The notes under the pieces were generated by a model. The model ran no database searches, was not told the DNA's origin, and worked only from the letters and a program-made list of their open reading frames with translations. From Chryseobacterium sp. JV274 (GTDB lineage Bacteria; Bacteroidota; Bacteroidia; Flavobacteriales; Weeksellaceae), in NCBI RefSeq assembly GCF_903969135.1, contig NZ_LR824569.1, forward strand, positions 2,687,001-2,751,000: 64,000 nucleotides of DNA, given 5' to 3'. The position numbers and the translations under genes were made by a program. Within the stretch, counting starts at the first letter, position 1. The number at the start of each line of letters is the position of its first letter. Positions 44,038-55,478 of this stretch are shown piece after piece.

Positions 44038-44156
44038 AGATGGGATAATGATAGAATGATAAACATTTTTTCCGGAAGATCCGGCTTATCGATTGCAGCA
44101 CCTTGCTTGTTTTTGCAGGTTGCTATCCCATCTAGAGATTCTTGATAATTACCCGG
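44038..44156 (-). ncRNA. Structured 5' leader RNA, riboswitch candidate with SAM-I-like core words
   Basis: Minus strand, 5' to 3': CCGG-n4-TTATC (44156-44144), AGATGGGATA (44133-44124), GCAACC, a small hairpin, AAGGTGCT, GATAAGCCGG (44090-44081), hairpin CCGGATCTTCCGG, then TATCCCATCT (44047-44038). The CCGG/TTATC and GATAA/CCGG ends pair as a closing stem. AGATGGGATA and TATCCCATCT are perfect 10-bp complements 76 nt apart and cannot easily coexist with it. GCAACC...AAGGTGCT...GATAAG recalls SAM-I, but its P2 and P4 arms are missing. Confidence 0.55.
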
Positions 44157-44164
44157 CAAAGATA
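44157..44164 (-). promoter_or_regulatory. -7 promoter element of the TonB receptor leader
   Basis: The minus strand reads TATCTTTG, matching TAnnTTTG, directly before the structured element. The RNA would therefore start with the closing stem. Confidence 0.55.
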
Positions 44165-44271
44165 TAATTATTTCGTAAATAAAAAAATATTTAACCTAAA
44201 ATTCGATTTTCAACATTTTAGCGTAACAAATTATCTTTTTCAGCGTCTAACCGGATATCAGTAAAAACATT

Positions 44272-46497
44272 ATGAAAAAAACGATTTTCGCGTTATCCTT
44301 ATTAAGCTCTGTTTTTGTCTTTTCACAGGAAAAAAACAACAAACCTCAGGAAAAGCAGATTGAAGGTGTAGTCATCACCAAAACTAAAAAAGCAGTTGAA
44401 CAAAAGGCAGACCGTACTATTTTTGACTTTTCCGAGCAACCTCAGCTGAACAACGGAAACGTATTGGAAGGAATAAAAAAGCTTCCTGGACTGGTATCTA
44501 CCGACATCGCAGGAATGATGTACCAGGGAAAAATGCTGGAAGTATATCTTAACGGAAGACCTCTGAACATCACATCCAATGAATTGAACTCCTTTCTTGA
44601 AGGAATGCCTGCCAATTCTGTAGAAAGAATTGAGGTAATCACTCAACCCGGCGCTGAATTTCCGGCTACATCCGGAGGTGCAATCATGAATATCATCACG
44701 AACAAAAATGCCAATAAATATTTAACTGCTACGTATTCCGGAAATTATTCTTTCACAAATTATGACAAGTATAGAAGCAGAACGACCAACTCCGTTAATT
44801 TAAATGCCAGAAATAAATATTTCGGATGGCAGCTGAATGTTGGTCAAAACTACCGTGAAAGTATGCTGAACGGCCAACAGGATGAGCTTTTAACAAGTCA
44901 TACCGACAGATACGGACGTGGGTATTTTGCAAAATCAGGATTGACTTTTGATTTAGGACAGGACAGATTATTATTAAACTACGATATTTACCACAATAAT
45001 AATGACAATTATACTTTAAGTAACGGTCATGGAGATTTACCTTTTCAGAACAATCCAAAGGATTTAAGAGAAGCTTTTTATACATCTTCTGATGTGGCCC
45101 ATACCAATAGCTTGAGACAGGAAGCTGTTGTAACGTATCAGAAACGTTTTGCTGACAAATCTCAAAAACTGGACTTTCAGTTTGGCTACACAAGATCAGA
45201 CAGTAAATTCTCTCAGGACAATTATTTTCAGGATGGTATATTTGCTGCAGCTCCCAATCCTCCAATTAACAGTGCAATGAGTGGCTTAAAAGATATTCTG
45301 AACAATGAATCTGTAATGAATATTGCCAACTTTAAAGTAGATTATGCCCAGCCTATCAAGCTTCTTGATGGTGGAAAGGTAAGCTTTGGAGGATTGTATG
45401 AAAAACAGGATTATGATACGGAAAGTTTTGGCTTGACGAATCTTGAATATCAAAGACAAACTGCTTCTACCTATTTGGAGTTTCAGGCTAAACTGAAAAA
45501 GTTTGACTTCACATTGGGTTCCCGTGCGGAAAACTATGACATTTCGGGGGTAACAAGATATTTCGATAAAGATGCAAAACTGGTGGAAGCGAATTTGATT
45601 CCTTTCAATAAATTTAAATTTTTCCCGAACGCGAGTGTACAGTATAACATGATGAATCAGGTTTATATTGCTGCGAATTACAACAGAAAAATCAGCTTAC
45701 CAAGTATTTCTGCCCTGAACCCGAATAACGTAACGTTCTCCGGACCAAGTACGGAAGTTAATGGTAACCCGAATCTACAACCTACTATTTTTGATAATTA
45801 TGAATTGAAAATTTCAGCTTTTGATTATGCATTTATCGGGTATAGCGTAAGTTCAGCAAACAATCAGGTGGCACAGATCATCCGAAAAGACGGAAGAAAA
45901 CTCTACAACGAGCAGGTGAATATTTCAAATATGAAAATTCATAACTTCAACGTGGGATTACCGGTTCCTTTTATGATTTTCAGCAAGCCTTTGAGCGAAA
46001 TCATGAAGTTTGATTTTAATCCTGATAAAATTAACTTCATGTACTTATATGCTGGTTACCAGAAACATGAAATCGACAATCTGAATAATAAAGGATTTTG
46101 GATTTTCAATATTATGACTCAGATTCTTTTGCCTAAAGACATCAAAATGACAGCCAATTACAGCTATCTGACTCCAAAGGCAGGATATTTCTATTTCACG
46201 GCAGAGAAACCATTCAACAACTCTCTTGATATTACGCTGACGAAGAAGTTTATGAACAACCGTCTGACGCTTTCAGTTTTTGCGAATGATATTTTCAACG
46301 GACAGATGATGCAGGTACGTTCTAATCCGCCATCAGGAACTCCGGTAATGATCAGCAGCAAGTATGACACGAGAAATTTCGGATTTTCCATCAATTATAA
46401 AATTCCGACAAGAAATAAACTGGCGAAAGAGGATCCGAATATCCTGAACCAGACTAAAAAAGAAGATAATGGAGGCGTAATGCAGCAGGCACAATAA
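44272..46497 (+). CDS. Outer-membrane beta-barrel protein (TonB-receptor-like plug)
   Basis: 741 residues. Signal peptide MKKTIFALSLLSSVFVFSQ. A plug-like part (about 25-145) has GIKKLPGLVSTDIAGMMYQG, LEVYLNGRPLNITSNELNSF and RIEVITQPGAEFPATSGGAI, matching the OMP_b-brl_3 type also seen at 37913. The barrel runs to about 715 and a hydrophilic tail (EDPNILNQTKKEDNGG) ends it. Divergent from the 914-residue receptor. Substrate unknown. A terminator follows. Confidence 0.85.
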   Translation: MKKTIFALSLLSSVFVFSQEKNNKPQEKQIEGVVITKTKKAVEQKADRTIFDFSEQPQLNNGNVLEGIKKLPGLVSTDIAGMMYQGKMLEVYLNGRPLNITSNELNSFLEGMPANSVERIEVITQPGAEFPATSGGAIMNIITNKNANKYLTATYSGNYSFTNYDKYRSRTTNSVNLNARNKYFGWQLNVGQNYRESMLNGQQDELLTSHTDRYGRGYFAKSGLTFDLGQDRLLLNYDIYHNNNDNYTLSNGHGDLPFQNNPKDLREAFYTSSDVAHTNSLRQEAVVTYQKRFADKSQKLDFQFGYTRSDSKFSQDNYFQDGIFAAAPNPPINSAMSGLKDILNNESVMNIANFKVDYAQPIKLLDGGKVSFGGLYEKQDYDTESFGLTNLEYQRQTASTYLEFQAKLKKFDFTLGSRAENYDISGVTRYFDKDAKLVEANLIPFNKFKFFPNASVQYNMMNQVYIAANYNRKISLPSISALNPNNVTFSGPSTEVNGNPNLQPTIFDNYELKISAFDYAFIGYSVSSANNQVAQIIRKDGRKLYNEQVNISNMKIHNFNVGLPVPFMIFSKPLSEIMKFDFNPDKINFMYLYAGYQKHEIDNLNNKGFWIFNIMTQILLPKDIKMTANYSYLTPKAGYFYFTAEKPFNNSLDITLTKKFMNNRLTLSVFANDIFNGQMMQVRSNPPSGTPVMISSKYDTRNFGFSINYKIPTRNKLAKEDPNILNQTKKEDNGGVMQQAQ

Positions 46498-46512
46498 TTC
46501 TTAAGATAAATA

Positions 46513-46548
46513 AAAGAGGCAGTAATAATTTTTACTGCCTCTTTCTAT
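46513..46548. terminator. Intrinsic terminator between the barrel gene and thiF
   Basis: AAAGAGGCAGTAA and TTACTGCCTCTTT form a perfect 13-bp stem with a 6-nt loop. T-runs are short, but stem strength and the convergent location support it. Confidence 0.8.
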
Positions 46549-46606
46549 TGATATTGAATTAGTGTTATTGGTGAAAATATTAGCGATATTAGTGTTTATA
46601 TTTACA

Positions 46607-47317
46607 TCAGAAATCTATCGTCTGAAATCTCCAGTTCAGCGTGTCTACCAATGTCAACTGATTGACAATTATTGGAAGATCAGTGATGATTTTTAAGGTC
46701 TGAAGAGCCATCATACTTCCTATTATTCCGGGAAGAGCTCCCAATACACCAAGACTGTCACAATCCGGCATATCTTCATCAGAAGGAGGTTCCGGAAATA
46801 GATCTCTCAGATTTTTACTTCCATTATGATTGAACACGGCAACCTGTCCTGAGAATCCCAGAATACTTCCGTAGACCAAAGTTTTTTTCAATTTTATACA
46901 GGTATCATTCACCAGATATCTTGTGGAAAAATTGTCTGACCCCTCTACAATTACATCGTACTGAGAAAGGATGTCTTCAGCATTATTTTTATTTATTTTC
47001 TCTTCGATTCCTGTAAATGTAACCTGATGATTAAGCTTTTCTACAAATGCTTCGGCGCTCTTCACTTTGGATAACCCTACGCTGTTTTCAGTATGAATGA
47101 TCTGTCTGTTCAGATTATGAATTTCAACCTCATCAAAATCTGCAACGCCTAAAGTTCCCACTCCTGCAGCGGCCAGATATTGAATAATGGGACTTCCCAA
47201 ACCTCCCGCTCCTATGACAAGGACTTTTGAAGCCATGAGTTTCTTTTGTCCTTTCAGTCCTATCTCTTCTATAAATATCTGCCGGCTGTATCGCGAAAAA
47301 TGATCTTCTTTTTTCAT
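46607..47317 (-). CDS. thiF: ThiF/MoeB/HesA-family adenylyltransferase
   Basis: 236 residues. E1-like activating enzyme. ATP-binding VLVIGAGGLGSPIIQYLA (about 32-49), DEVEIHNLNRQIIH with the conserved R and N residues, and DCDSLGVLGALPGIIGS near the C-terminus. In thiamine synthesis it adenylates the C-terminal glycine of ThiS so sulfur can be loaded for the thiazole ring. The two CxxC zinc pairs of E. coli ThiF are not evident. Last gene of the thi cluster, 145 bp after thiH and separated from it by a palindromic repeat. Confidence 0.88.
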   Translation of the reverse strand: MKKEDHFSRYSRQIFIEEIGLKGQKKLMASKVLVIGAGGLGSPIIQYLAAAGVGTLGVADFDEVEIHNLNRQIIHTENSVGLSKVKSAEAFVEKLNHQVTFTGIEEKINKNNAEDILSQYDVIVEGSDNFSTRYLVNDTCIKLKKTLVYGSILGFSGQVAVFNHNGSKNLRDLFPEPPSDEDMPDCDSLGVLGALPGIIGSMMALQTLKIITDLPIIVNQLTLVDTLNWRFQTIDF

Positions 47318-47332
47318 ACTTTATGATAATTG

Positions 47333-47454
47333 AACCATTAAGATTCTTTAAGTTTTTAAGGAAAATTAAGCTGAGCTTTGCTTTAAGAAGATATGGCCTT
47401 AAAATCTTCGATTTTTCTTAATTTAGCTTCAGCTCTTCAAAGTTCTTAATGGTT
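47333..47454. repeat. Large imperfect inverted repeat between thiH and thiF
   Basis: Exact outer arms AACCATTAAGA (47333-47343) and TCTTAATGGTT (47444-47454), with more matching words inside (AAATTAAG at 47363 against CTTAATTT at 47417). Wording such as TTTAAGTTTTTAAGGAAAAT is typical of interspersed elements. It would fold into a long hairpin in the thi transcript. Confidence 0.6.
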
Positions 47455-47462
47455 TTAAAAGT

Positions 47463-48581
47463 TTAAAATCCATTATACACAGAATCCCAGTCTTTCATCA
47501 CAGGATCGTAGCCCGCTTTTTTAATCATAATTCTGATCTCATCCATGCTTCGTTCGTCACTGGTTTCAAACTGCTCCAGAGATTCTTTATCAACAGCATA
47601 CCCTCCGGGATTGGTTTTTGAGCCTGCACTCATGGCTGTAGCTCCCAGAGATACAATATTATTTCTAAAGACCTCATTTTCTCTGGTGGAAATGGAAATC
47701 TCAAGGTCTTCATTCCAGATTCTGTAGGCACAAATGAGCTGAAGAAGATCTTTGTCTTCCATAATAAAATTAGGTTCAATAATTCCTTCTGCCGGTCTGA
47801 GTCTTGGGAATGAAACCGAAAACTTACTTTTCCAATATTGTTTTTGAAGATAATCGATATGTAATGCGTTGAAAAAACTATCAACCCTCCAATCTTCAAG
47901 TCCAAGGAGAACTCCTAGCCCAATTTTATGAATTCCCGCCCGTCCTATTCTGTCCGGAGTTTCCAGACGGAAATGGAAATTTGATTTTTTACCTTTCGGA
48001 TGATATTCTCTGTAAACATCCTGATGATAGGTTTCCTGATATACCAATACGGAATGTGCTCCTTCTTCATGAAGCAGTTTATATTCTTCTTCCATTAAAG
48101 GTTGAACTTCAATGGAAATATTGGAAAAATGAGGTTTTAACTTTCGGACAGCATTCTGAAAGTAGGGAACTCCCACTATTTTATTGGCTTCACCGCTTAC
48201 CAGCAGTACATGATTCACACCCATTGATTTCAGAACTGATGCTTCAATCATCAGTTCTGTATCGGAAAGAGTTTTTCTTTTCAGATTATTATCAAGACTG
48301 AATCCACAATAGGTACAGATATTCTGACATTCATTACTGAGATAGAGCGGAGCATACAACTGAATGGTTTTTCCGAATCGTTTTTGGGTAAGTGCCTGTG
48401 TCATTCCTGCCATCAGTTCCAATTCCTGAGAAGCCACCGGTGACAGAAGATTCAGGAAATCATCAAGGGTTTTATTCTTTTTCTGAAGACTGGATCTTAC
48501 ATCAAACAGGTTTACTTTTTCAAGCTTACTCCTTACCTCCTCCCATTGATAGCGTTCAAAAACATCTTTAAAGCTTTTCAT
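47463..48581 (-). CDS. thiH: 2-iminoacetate synthase ThiH
   Basis: 372 residues, radical-SAM enzyme cleaving tyrosine to dehydroglycine (2-iminoacetate) for the thiazole ring, with p-cresol as by-product. The [4Fe-4S] motif is C85-x3-C89-x2-C92 (SNECQNICTYCGFS). The BATS-type C-terminal part has RLRPAEGI and STRENEVFRNNIVSLGATAM. ThiH rather than ThiO indicates the oxygen-independent route. It follows thiG by 9 bp. Confidence 0.96.
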   Translation of the reverse strand: MKSFKDVFERYQWEEVRSKLEKVNLFDVRSSLQKKNKTLDDFLNLLSPVASQELELMAGMTQALTQKRFGKTIQLYAPLYLSNECQNICTYCGFSLDNNLKRKTLSDTELMIEASVLKSMGVNHVLLVSGEANKIVGVPYFQNAVRKLKPHFSNISIEVQPLMEEEYKLLHEEGAHSVLVYQETYHQDVYREYHPKGKKSNFHFRLETPDRIGRAGIHKIGLGVLLGLEDWRVDSFFNALHIDYLQKQYWKSKFSVSFPRLRPAEGIIEPNFIMEDKDLLQLICAYRIWNEDLEISISTRENEVFRNNIVSLGATAMSAGSKTNPGGYAVDKESLEQFETSDERSMDEIRIMIKKAGYDPVMKDWDSVYNGF

Positions 48582-48590
48582 AATCCTGAT

Positions 48591-49367
48591 TTATTCAAAC
48601 AAAAACGAAGTAAGCGGACTTGAGGCTTCAGCATGGTTGGCAATGGCTCCCAATCCTGATTCAAAAGCTCTTCTTCCGGCAATCACACCTTCTTTAAAAG
48701 CGACAGCCATATTAAGCGGATTTCTTGCAACCGCAATGGCTGTATTCACCAAAACGGCGTCTGCTCCCATTTCCATGGCCTTTGCTGCATCTGATGGCGC
48801 ACCGATTCCAGCATCTACCACTACAGGAACATTACTCTGGCTGATAATTATTTCCAGAAAGTCCTGGGTTCTTAATCCTTTATTTGTTCCGATAGGTGCT
48901 CCCAAAGGCATTACCACAGCTGTTCCGGCATCTTCAAGACGTTTGCATAGAACAGGATCGGCATGAATATAAGGCATCACAATGAATCCCAGCCTGGCAA
49001 GTTCTTCGGTTGCATATAATGTTTCAATGGGGTCCGGCAGTAAATATTTCGGATCCGGATGAATTTCCAGTTTTACCCAGTTTGTTTCCAGTGCTTCTCT
49101 GGCTAATTGTGCGGCTAATACTGCTTCTTTAGCTGTTCTGGCTCCGGAGGTATTAGGCAGAAGATGAACATTGGTTTCTCTTAATGAGTCAAGCAGATCA
49201 TCTTCACTGGATTGTGCATCAATTCTTTTCAGTGCCATGGTCACCATATCCGTTTCTGATGCGATGACAGATTGTACCATATCTTTCAGACTTCCGAACT
49301 TGCCTGTTCCTAAAAACAGTCTTGATTCAAAAGTTCTTCCTGCTATTTCTAATTTCTGATTGTTCAT
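48591..49367 (-). CDS. thiG: Thiazole synthase ThiG
   Basis: 258 residues, TIM barrel. Joins deoxyxylulose phosphate, dehydroglycine and ThiS-thiocarboxylate sulfur into the thiazole phosphate. The Schiff-base lysine is K99 ([16 protein letters not shown]). The phosphate loop is visible in [20 protein letters not shown]. Start overlaps the thiE stop by 4 bp (ATGA). Part of the TPP-riboswitch operon. Confidence 0.96.
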   Translation of the reverse strand: MNNQKLEIAGRTFESRLFLGTGKFGSLKDMVQSVIASETDMVTMALKRIDAQSSEDDLLDSLRETNVHLLPNTSGARTAKEAVLAAQLAREALETNWVKLEIHPDPKYLLPDPIETLYATEELARLGFIVMPYIHADPVLCKRLEDAGTAVVMPLGAPIGTNKGLRTQDFLEIIISQSNVPVVVDAGIGAPSDAAKAMEMGADAVLVNTAIAVARNPLNMAVAFKEGVIAGRRAFESGLGAIANHAEASSPLTSFLFE

Positions 49368-49978
49368 ATCATTACTTTTTTTAGTTCATTAATAATCGTT
49401 GGCTGCTTGGTAATAAGTCCGGATACGGCAACACCATAAATGCCAATCTCTTGTAACGGCAAAATATCTTCAAGGGTAACGCTTCCAATGGCAAATATTT
49501 TAGGAATGTCGATTGATTTTTCTTTTAATCCATCGACAATTTCCTGATACCCTTCAAACCCAAGAACAGGACTCAATTTTTCTTTGGTTATAGTAAACCT
49601 CAATGGACCTAAACCTATATAATCACAAGATTCATTAATTCTCTGGATGACATCTGAAAGGGTATTGGCCGTTCCACCAATAATTTTATTTTCTCCCAAA
49701 GTATGTCTGGCTTCTTCAATAGACCGGTCATTCAAACCTAAATGAACACCATCTGCATCTATTTCTTTTGCCAGCTGTACATGGTCATTGATGATACAAA
49801 CCGACTGATATTCTGAACAAAGCTGTTTTGAAATTTCACAAAGATTGATTAATTCATTTTCAGGAGCATTTTTCCATCTTACCTGCAGCCATTTGATCCC
49901 ATTATCTAAAGCCTTACGGATATGAAGTTCCTGTTCCTGTATTGTGTTTCCCTGTGATATGTATTGTAGTTTTTCCAT
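49364..49978 (-). CDS. thiE: Thiamine phosphate synthase ThiE
   Basis: 204 residues. Couples HMP-pyrophosphate and thiazole phosphate to thiamine phosphate. All the usual ThiE motifs are there: [28 protein letters not shown] with GLND, the pyrophosphate-binding [19 protein letters not shown], and [10 protein letters not shown]. This is the canonical synthase of the operon, in contrast to the second paralogue at 50697-51284. Begins 2 bp after thiD and overlaps thiG by 4 bp. Confidence 0.94.
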   Translation of the reverse strand: MEKLQYISQGNTIQEQELHIRKALDNGIKWLQVRWKNAPENELINLCEISKQLCSEYQSVCIINDHVQLAKEIDADGVHLGLNDRSIEEARHTLGENKIIGGTANTLSDVIQRINESCDYIGLGPLRFTITKEKLSPVLGFEGYQEIVDGLKEKSIDIPKIFAIGSVTLEDILPLQEIGIYGVAVSGLITKQPTIINELKKVMI

Positions 49979-49980
49979 GT

Positions 49981-50696
49981 TTATAATGAATGCGTTCCCA
50001 ATAAAGAGGAATTGCTTTTTAAAAATTTTTCAATGTATAATTTCCCCTGTTTACAGGCTGTTTCCACGCTTTCGTCTTTGGCGAGTTCTGCTGTAATTGC
50101 TGATGATAAAACACAGCCTGAACCATGTTTAGGAAAATATATTTGATGGTCTTCGACTGGAACTAAAAGAGTTTCTTTTCCGTTTTCAACTAAAATATCC
50201 GTTCCTAAATGATCTTGTCTATGCCCTCCTTTGATCAGCAATGAGCATTGATTTGTATCTGGTAAAAGATTGTGTTCCTTTAAAACACTGTATTCATTAT
50301 AATTAGGGGTTATTAAACAAAGTTTATTAATAACCGTTTTTAATTGAGGAAGTGTTTTAAGATCAAAAAAAGTGAATTCGGAAGTGCTTTTCAGAACGGG
50401 ATCCCAAACTATTTTTACTTCAGGATTGCTAATCTTTACCGTTTTTACAATTTCACCCAGAAATTCTGCATCCTTCACTATTCCGACTTTCACGGCTGAA
50501 ACCGGATAATTTTCCATCAGTACCTGAATAGCATCAGTCACTTCTTTTACAGGACGCCATTCAAGACTAAGACATTTGGAGGCTGTTTGCAGTGTCAACG
50601 CTGTACATACTCCAAGTCCCATCACTTTCGATTGCTCAAAGGTTTTACTATCTGATAACAAGCCTGCTCCACCACTTGGATCAAAGCCTGCAACAC

Positions 50697-50721
<25 letters not shown>
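49981..50721 (-). CDS. thiD: Hydroxymethylpyrimidine (phosphate) kinase ThiD
   Basis: 246 residues, ribokinase fold. Phosphorylates HMP to HMP-P and then HMP-PP. The N-terminus RPYVMSVAGFDPSGGAGLLS is diagnostic; the C-terminus has HGSGCVLSSAITAEL with the anion-hole GSGC. The start MQERPYVM is kept although it overlaps the preceding gene by 25 bp, because strand 1 of the fold (RPYVMSVAG) needs it. An internal ATG at 50700 would give an ATGA overlap but lose the strand. Confidence 0.94.
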
Positions 50722-53116
<2,395 letters not shown>

Positions 53117-53323
53117 TTAACCGCCCTGAGTGGCAGTAATGATTAAAACTGAATCGTTGTTATTAAGGATGGTTTCCGCCCAGGCCGACAGGGGAATAAT
53201 ACGATTGTTGAGGGCTACAGCGATGCCTTTTTTCTTTCCGGGCAGCTCAATAGCCAGTAATGCTTCCAGGTTTGCAGGAAGTACATCAAATGTTTTTCGG
53301 GTGTGGTTGATTATAAGTTCCAT
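53117..53323 (-). CDS. thiS: Sulfur carrier protein ThiS
   Basis: 68 residues from the ATG at 53323 (MELIINHTRKTFDVLPANLE); an ATG 36 bases upstream adds residues untypical of the family. Ubiquitin-like fold with ALNNRIIPLSAW and the obligatory C-terminal Gly-Gly (ITATQGG), which ThiF adenylates and which carries the thiazole sulfur as thiocarboxylate. First gene of the thi operon, downstream of the TPP riboswitch. Confidence 0.92.
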   Translation of the reverse strand: MELIINHTRKTFDVLPANLEALLAIELPGKKKGIAVALNNRIIPLSAWAETILNNNDSVLIITATQGG

Positions 53324-53394
53324 TCCTAATAATTTTAAATATACTTTAGGAATGGCCATTATTGTACAATAGAATGTACAGCAAAAGTCATCTA

Positions 53395-53468
53395 CTTTTC
53401 CCTACGCTGGTATGATCCAGATCAGGTTCAAAGGGTAAAGTCTCAGTCTGTTGGTAACAGACACCCCT
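53395..53468 (-). ncRNA. TPP riboswitch of the thi operon
   Basis: The minus strand carries GGGGTGTC, GACTGAGACTTTACCC, TTGAACCTGATCTGGATCAT and ACCAGCGTAGGGAAAAG: all THI-element blocks in order and close to consensus. About 70 nt separate it from the thiS ATG, with a TGTACA-n6-TGTACA hairpin between (about 53364-53381) as possible expression platform. Confidence 0.95.
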
Positions 53469-53479
53469 AAAGTTTGGGA

Positions 53480-53487
53480 CGAAGTTA
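53480..53487 (-). promoter_or_regulatory. Possible -7 element of the thi operon
   Basis: Minus strand TAACTTCG, one mismatch from TAnnTTTG, placed 12 bases before the riboswitch. Weak on its own; position is what supports it. Confidence 0.35.
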
Positions 53488-53594
53488 GACATTTTTTTAG
53501 AATGGGCAAAATCTTAAATGAACTCAAAGAAAAAGTCCACCTCAAAATTGAGACGGACTTTTATATTTTTTCTTTGATTGCTTTAGATCCCTTG

Positions 53595-54272
53595 CTATTC
53601 TTCACAAGCTCTCCAGATCGCATCATTCTGCGGAACGGGAGCTATGATTTCAATATTTTCCTTTGTAACAGGATGAATAAACTCCAGCTTTCTTGCGTGA
53701 AGATTAATTCCTCCGTCCGGATTGGAACGTGGTGCTCCATATTTCAGGTCTCCTTTAATCGGAATCCCTGTTTTAGACAACTGAGCCCTGATCTGGTGAT
53801 GTCTTCCGGTTTCAAGGTCTATTTCCAACAACAAATAATTGTCTAATGTTTTGATAACATTATAAGTCAGAATCGCTTCTTTTGCCCCTTCGGTAGCTTT
53901 CGGAAAAACAATTGCTTTATTGTTTTTTTCGTTTTTCTTTAAATAATGTACCAGCCTTTGACTTTGTGGAATCATTTCTTTTCCTACAACCGCCCAATAT
54001 GTTTTTTTCACCTCACGATTTTTTACCATCTGTGTAAGGCGTGAAAGCGCTTTGGAAGTTTTTGCATAGATCACCAGCCCTGAAGTTGGGCGGTCTATAC
54101 GATGAACCAAGCCGAGAAAAACATTTCCCGGCTTAGCATCTCTTATTTTTATAAAATTCTTGATAGATTCTAATAGTGATTCATCTCCGGTTTTATCACC
54201 CTGTACAAGCTGACCCACCTTTTTATTAATCACCAGAAGATGGTTGTCTTCATATATAATCTGCTCCTTCAT
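53595..54272 (-). CDS. RluA-family pseudouridine synthase
   Basis: 225 residues. Catalytic-Asp motif GLVHRIDRPTSGLVIYAKT (HRID), a second conserved stretch LLEIDLETGRHHQIRAQLS, and KGDLKYGAP. There is no N-terminal S4 domain. It modifies an unidentified uridine in rRNA or tRNA. Last gene of the run crp...panB-membrane protein-rluA-like, 11 bp after its neighbour. Confidence 0.9.
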   Translation of the reverse strand: MKEQIIYEDNHLLVINKKVGQLVQGDKTGDESLLESIKNFIKIRDAKPGNVFLGLVHRIDRPTSGLVIYAKTSKALSRLTQMVKNREVKKTYWAVVGKEMIPQSQRLVHYLKKNEKNNKAIVFPKATEGAKEAILTYNVIKTLDNYLLLEIDLETGRHHQIRAQLSKTGIPIKGDLKYGAPRSNPDGGINLHARKLEFIHPVTKENIEIIAPVPQNDAIWRACEE

Positions 54273-54283
54273 GCTTCTTCTCT

Positions 54284-54598
54284 CTATCTTCTTCTATTGG
54301 ATAAAGACAGGATAATTCCCGCCAGAAGGCCTACTGTTTTAACGGCTGAAAGCTTTGAACCTTCCGGTATGAATGCTCCTAATACACAGATGGCAGCAGC
54401 AGCATACATTGCATAGACAAAGTTCCTATTGGTAAGCAGCGGAGCCTGAATAAAGAAACTCGCACCTATCAAAACATAAAAAACCTTTCTTGAAAGTAAA
54501 TGGTTGATTTCCGGAGAAAATAAATTAAACCATCCTACAGCAAGGCAAACCAGTGCTGCAATAGATAATATCCCCTGAATAGATTGTTGATTCTGCAT
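54284..54598 (-). CDS. Small integral membrane protein
   Basis: 104 residues with about four hydrophobic segments (near 8-25, 38-52, 60-77 and 86-99) and a basic C-terminus (SLSNRRR) that suggests a cytosolic end. I do not recognise a family. It sits 3 bp after panB and 11 bp before the pseudouridine synthase gene, so it belongs to that transcript, but the context gives no function. Confidence 0.75.
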   Translation of the reverse strand: MQNQQSIQGILSIAALVCLAVGWFNLFSPEINHLLSRKVFYVLIGASFFIQAPLLTNRNFVYAMYAAAAICVLGAFIPEGSKLSAVKTVGLLAGIILSLSNRRR

Positions 54599-54601
54599 GG
54601 A

Positions 54602-55417
54602 TTAATAGCTTTCGTTTTCGTTTGGAAATTCTACATTCTTCACATCTTTTACATACTGAGAAACAGCTCCTGTAATTTCTGTGTAAAGATCAAGATACCT
54701 TCTTAAGAATTTCGGACTGAAACCTTTGTTCATTCCTACCATATCATGATATACCAAAACCTGTCCGTCACAATCTGCTCCGGCACCGATTCCGATAGTA
54801 GGAATAGAAATGCTTTCAGTAACTTTCTTTGCTAATTCAGCAGGAATTTTCTCCAATACAACAGAAAAACAACCTAATTCTTCTAAAAGCTGCGCATCAG
54901 CAATCAGTTTTTCAGCTTCTGCCTCTTCTTTAGCTCTTACTTTATACGTTCCGAATTTATAAATAGACTGTGGTGTTAATCCCAAATGTCCCATTACCGG
55001 AATTCCGGCGTTGATAATTTTTTTGATTGATTTGGAAATTTCCTTTCCGCCTTCAATTTTCACGGCATGCGCTCCACCTTCCTTCATCATTCTTACCGCA
55101 GATTCCAATGCTTTTTCAGGATTACTCTGATAAGTTCCGAAAGGTAAATCTGCTACCACCAAAGCTCTGTCGGTTCCTCTTACCACACTTTGAGCATGAT
55201 AGATCATTTGATCCAGCGTAATAGGCAATGTGGTTTCAAAACCAGCCATTACATTCGCTGCAGAGTCTCCAATTAAAATAGCATCTACTCCACCTGCATC
55301 TACCATCTTTGCTGTGGTAAAATCATAGGCTGTAAGCATTGTTATTTTTTCCTTGTCGAATTTCATTTTACGCAAGGTTTCAGTCGTAACTTTTTTAATT
55401 TCAGAGTGAACAGACAT
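54602..55417 (-). CDS. panB: 3-methyl-2-oxobutanoate hydroxymethyltransferase
   Basis: 271 residues. First committed step of pantothenate (CoA) synthesis: hydroxymethylation of ketoisovalerate by methylene-THF. TIM barrel with [20 protein letters not shown], metal-binding [13 protein letters not shown] (Asp after GDS), [28 protein letters not shown] and [19 protein letters not shown]. The other pan genes are not in this window. 61 bp after the Crp/Fnr gene with a hairpin between. Confidence 0.95.
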   Translation of the reverse strand: MSVHSEIKKVTTETLRKMKFDKEKITMLTAYDFTTAKMVDAGGVDAILIGDSAANVMAGFETTLPITLDQMIYHAQSVVRGTDRALVVADLPFGTYQSNPEKALESAVRMMKEGGAHAVKIEGGKEISKSIKKIINAGIPVMGHLGLTPQSIYKFGTYKVRAKEEAEAEKLIADAQLLEELGCFSVVLEKIPAELAKKVTESISIPTIGIGAGADCDGQVLVYHDMVGMNKGFSPKFLRRYLDLYTEITGAVSQYVKDVKNVEFPNENESY

Positions 55418-55441
55418 AATTTATCTATTTTTAAAAGTTAA

Positions 55442-55463
55442 AAAGTCGGCCTTCAGCCGACTT
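55442..55463 (-). terminator. Hairpin between the Crp/Fnr gene and panB
   Basis: AAGTCGGC and GCCGACTT pair perfectly around a 5-nt loop. On the minus strand it is followed by TTTTTAAC, so it can terminate the Crp/Fnr transcript. Confidence 0.7.
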
Positions 55464-55478
55464 AAGTTTTTGTATGAT

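Larger units (their letters stand above)
43759..44271. other. 513-bp intergenic region: structured leader plus divergent promoter
   Basis: No gene. The right part carries the structured RNA and promoter element of the minus-strand TonB receptor (44038-44164). Between that RNA and the receptor ATG lie about 280 nt of AT-rich leader with weak hairpins only. The promoter of the plus-strand gene at 44272 must lie at 44165-44271 but no clear TAnnTTTG box was seen for it. Confidence 0.5.

Noticed and set aside
44038..44156. Calling the leader a canonical SAM-I riboswitch
   Set aside because: Shared words GCAACC, AAGGTGCT and GATAAG are present, but the P2 and P4 arms and the GGAGGGA..GGCCC block are missing, so it is reported only as a riboswitch candidate.
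37913..46497. SusC/SusD-type polysaccharide utilisation locus
   Set aside because: No SusD gene, no glycoside hydrolases, and the receptors lack the carboxypeptidase-like N-terminal domain.
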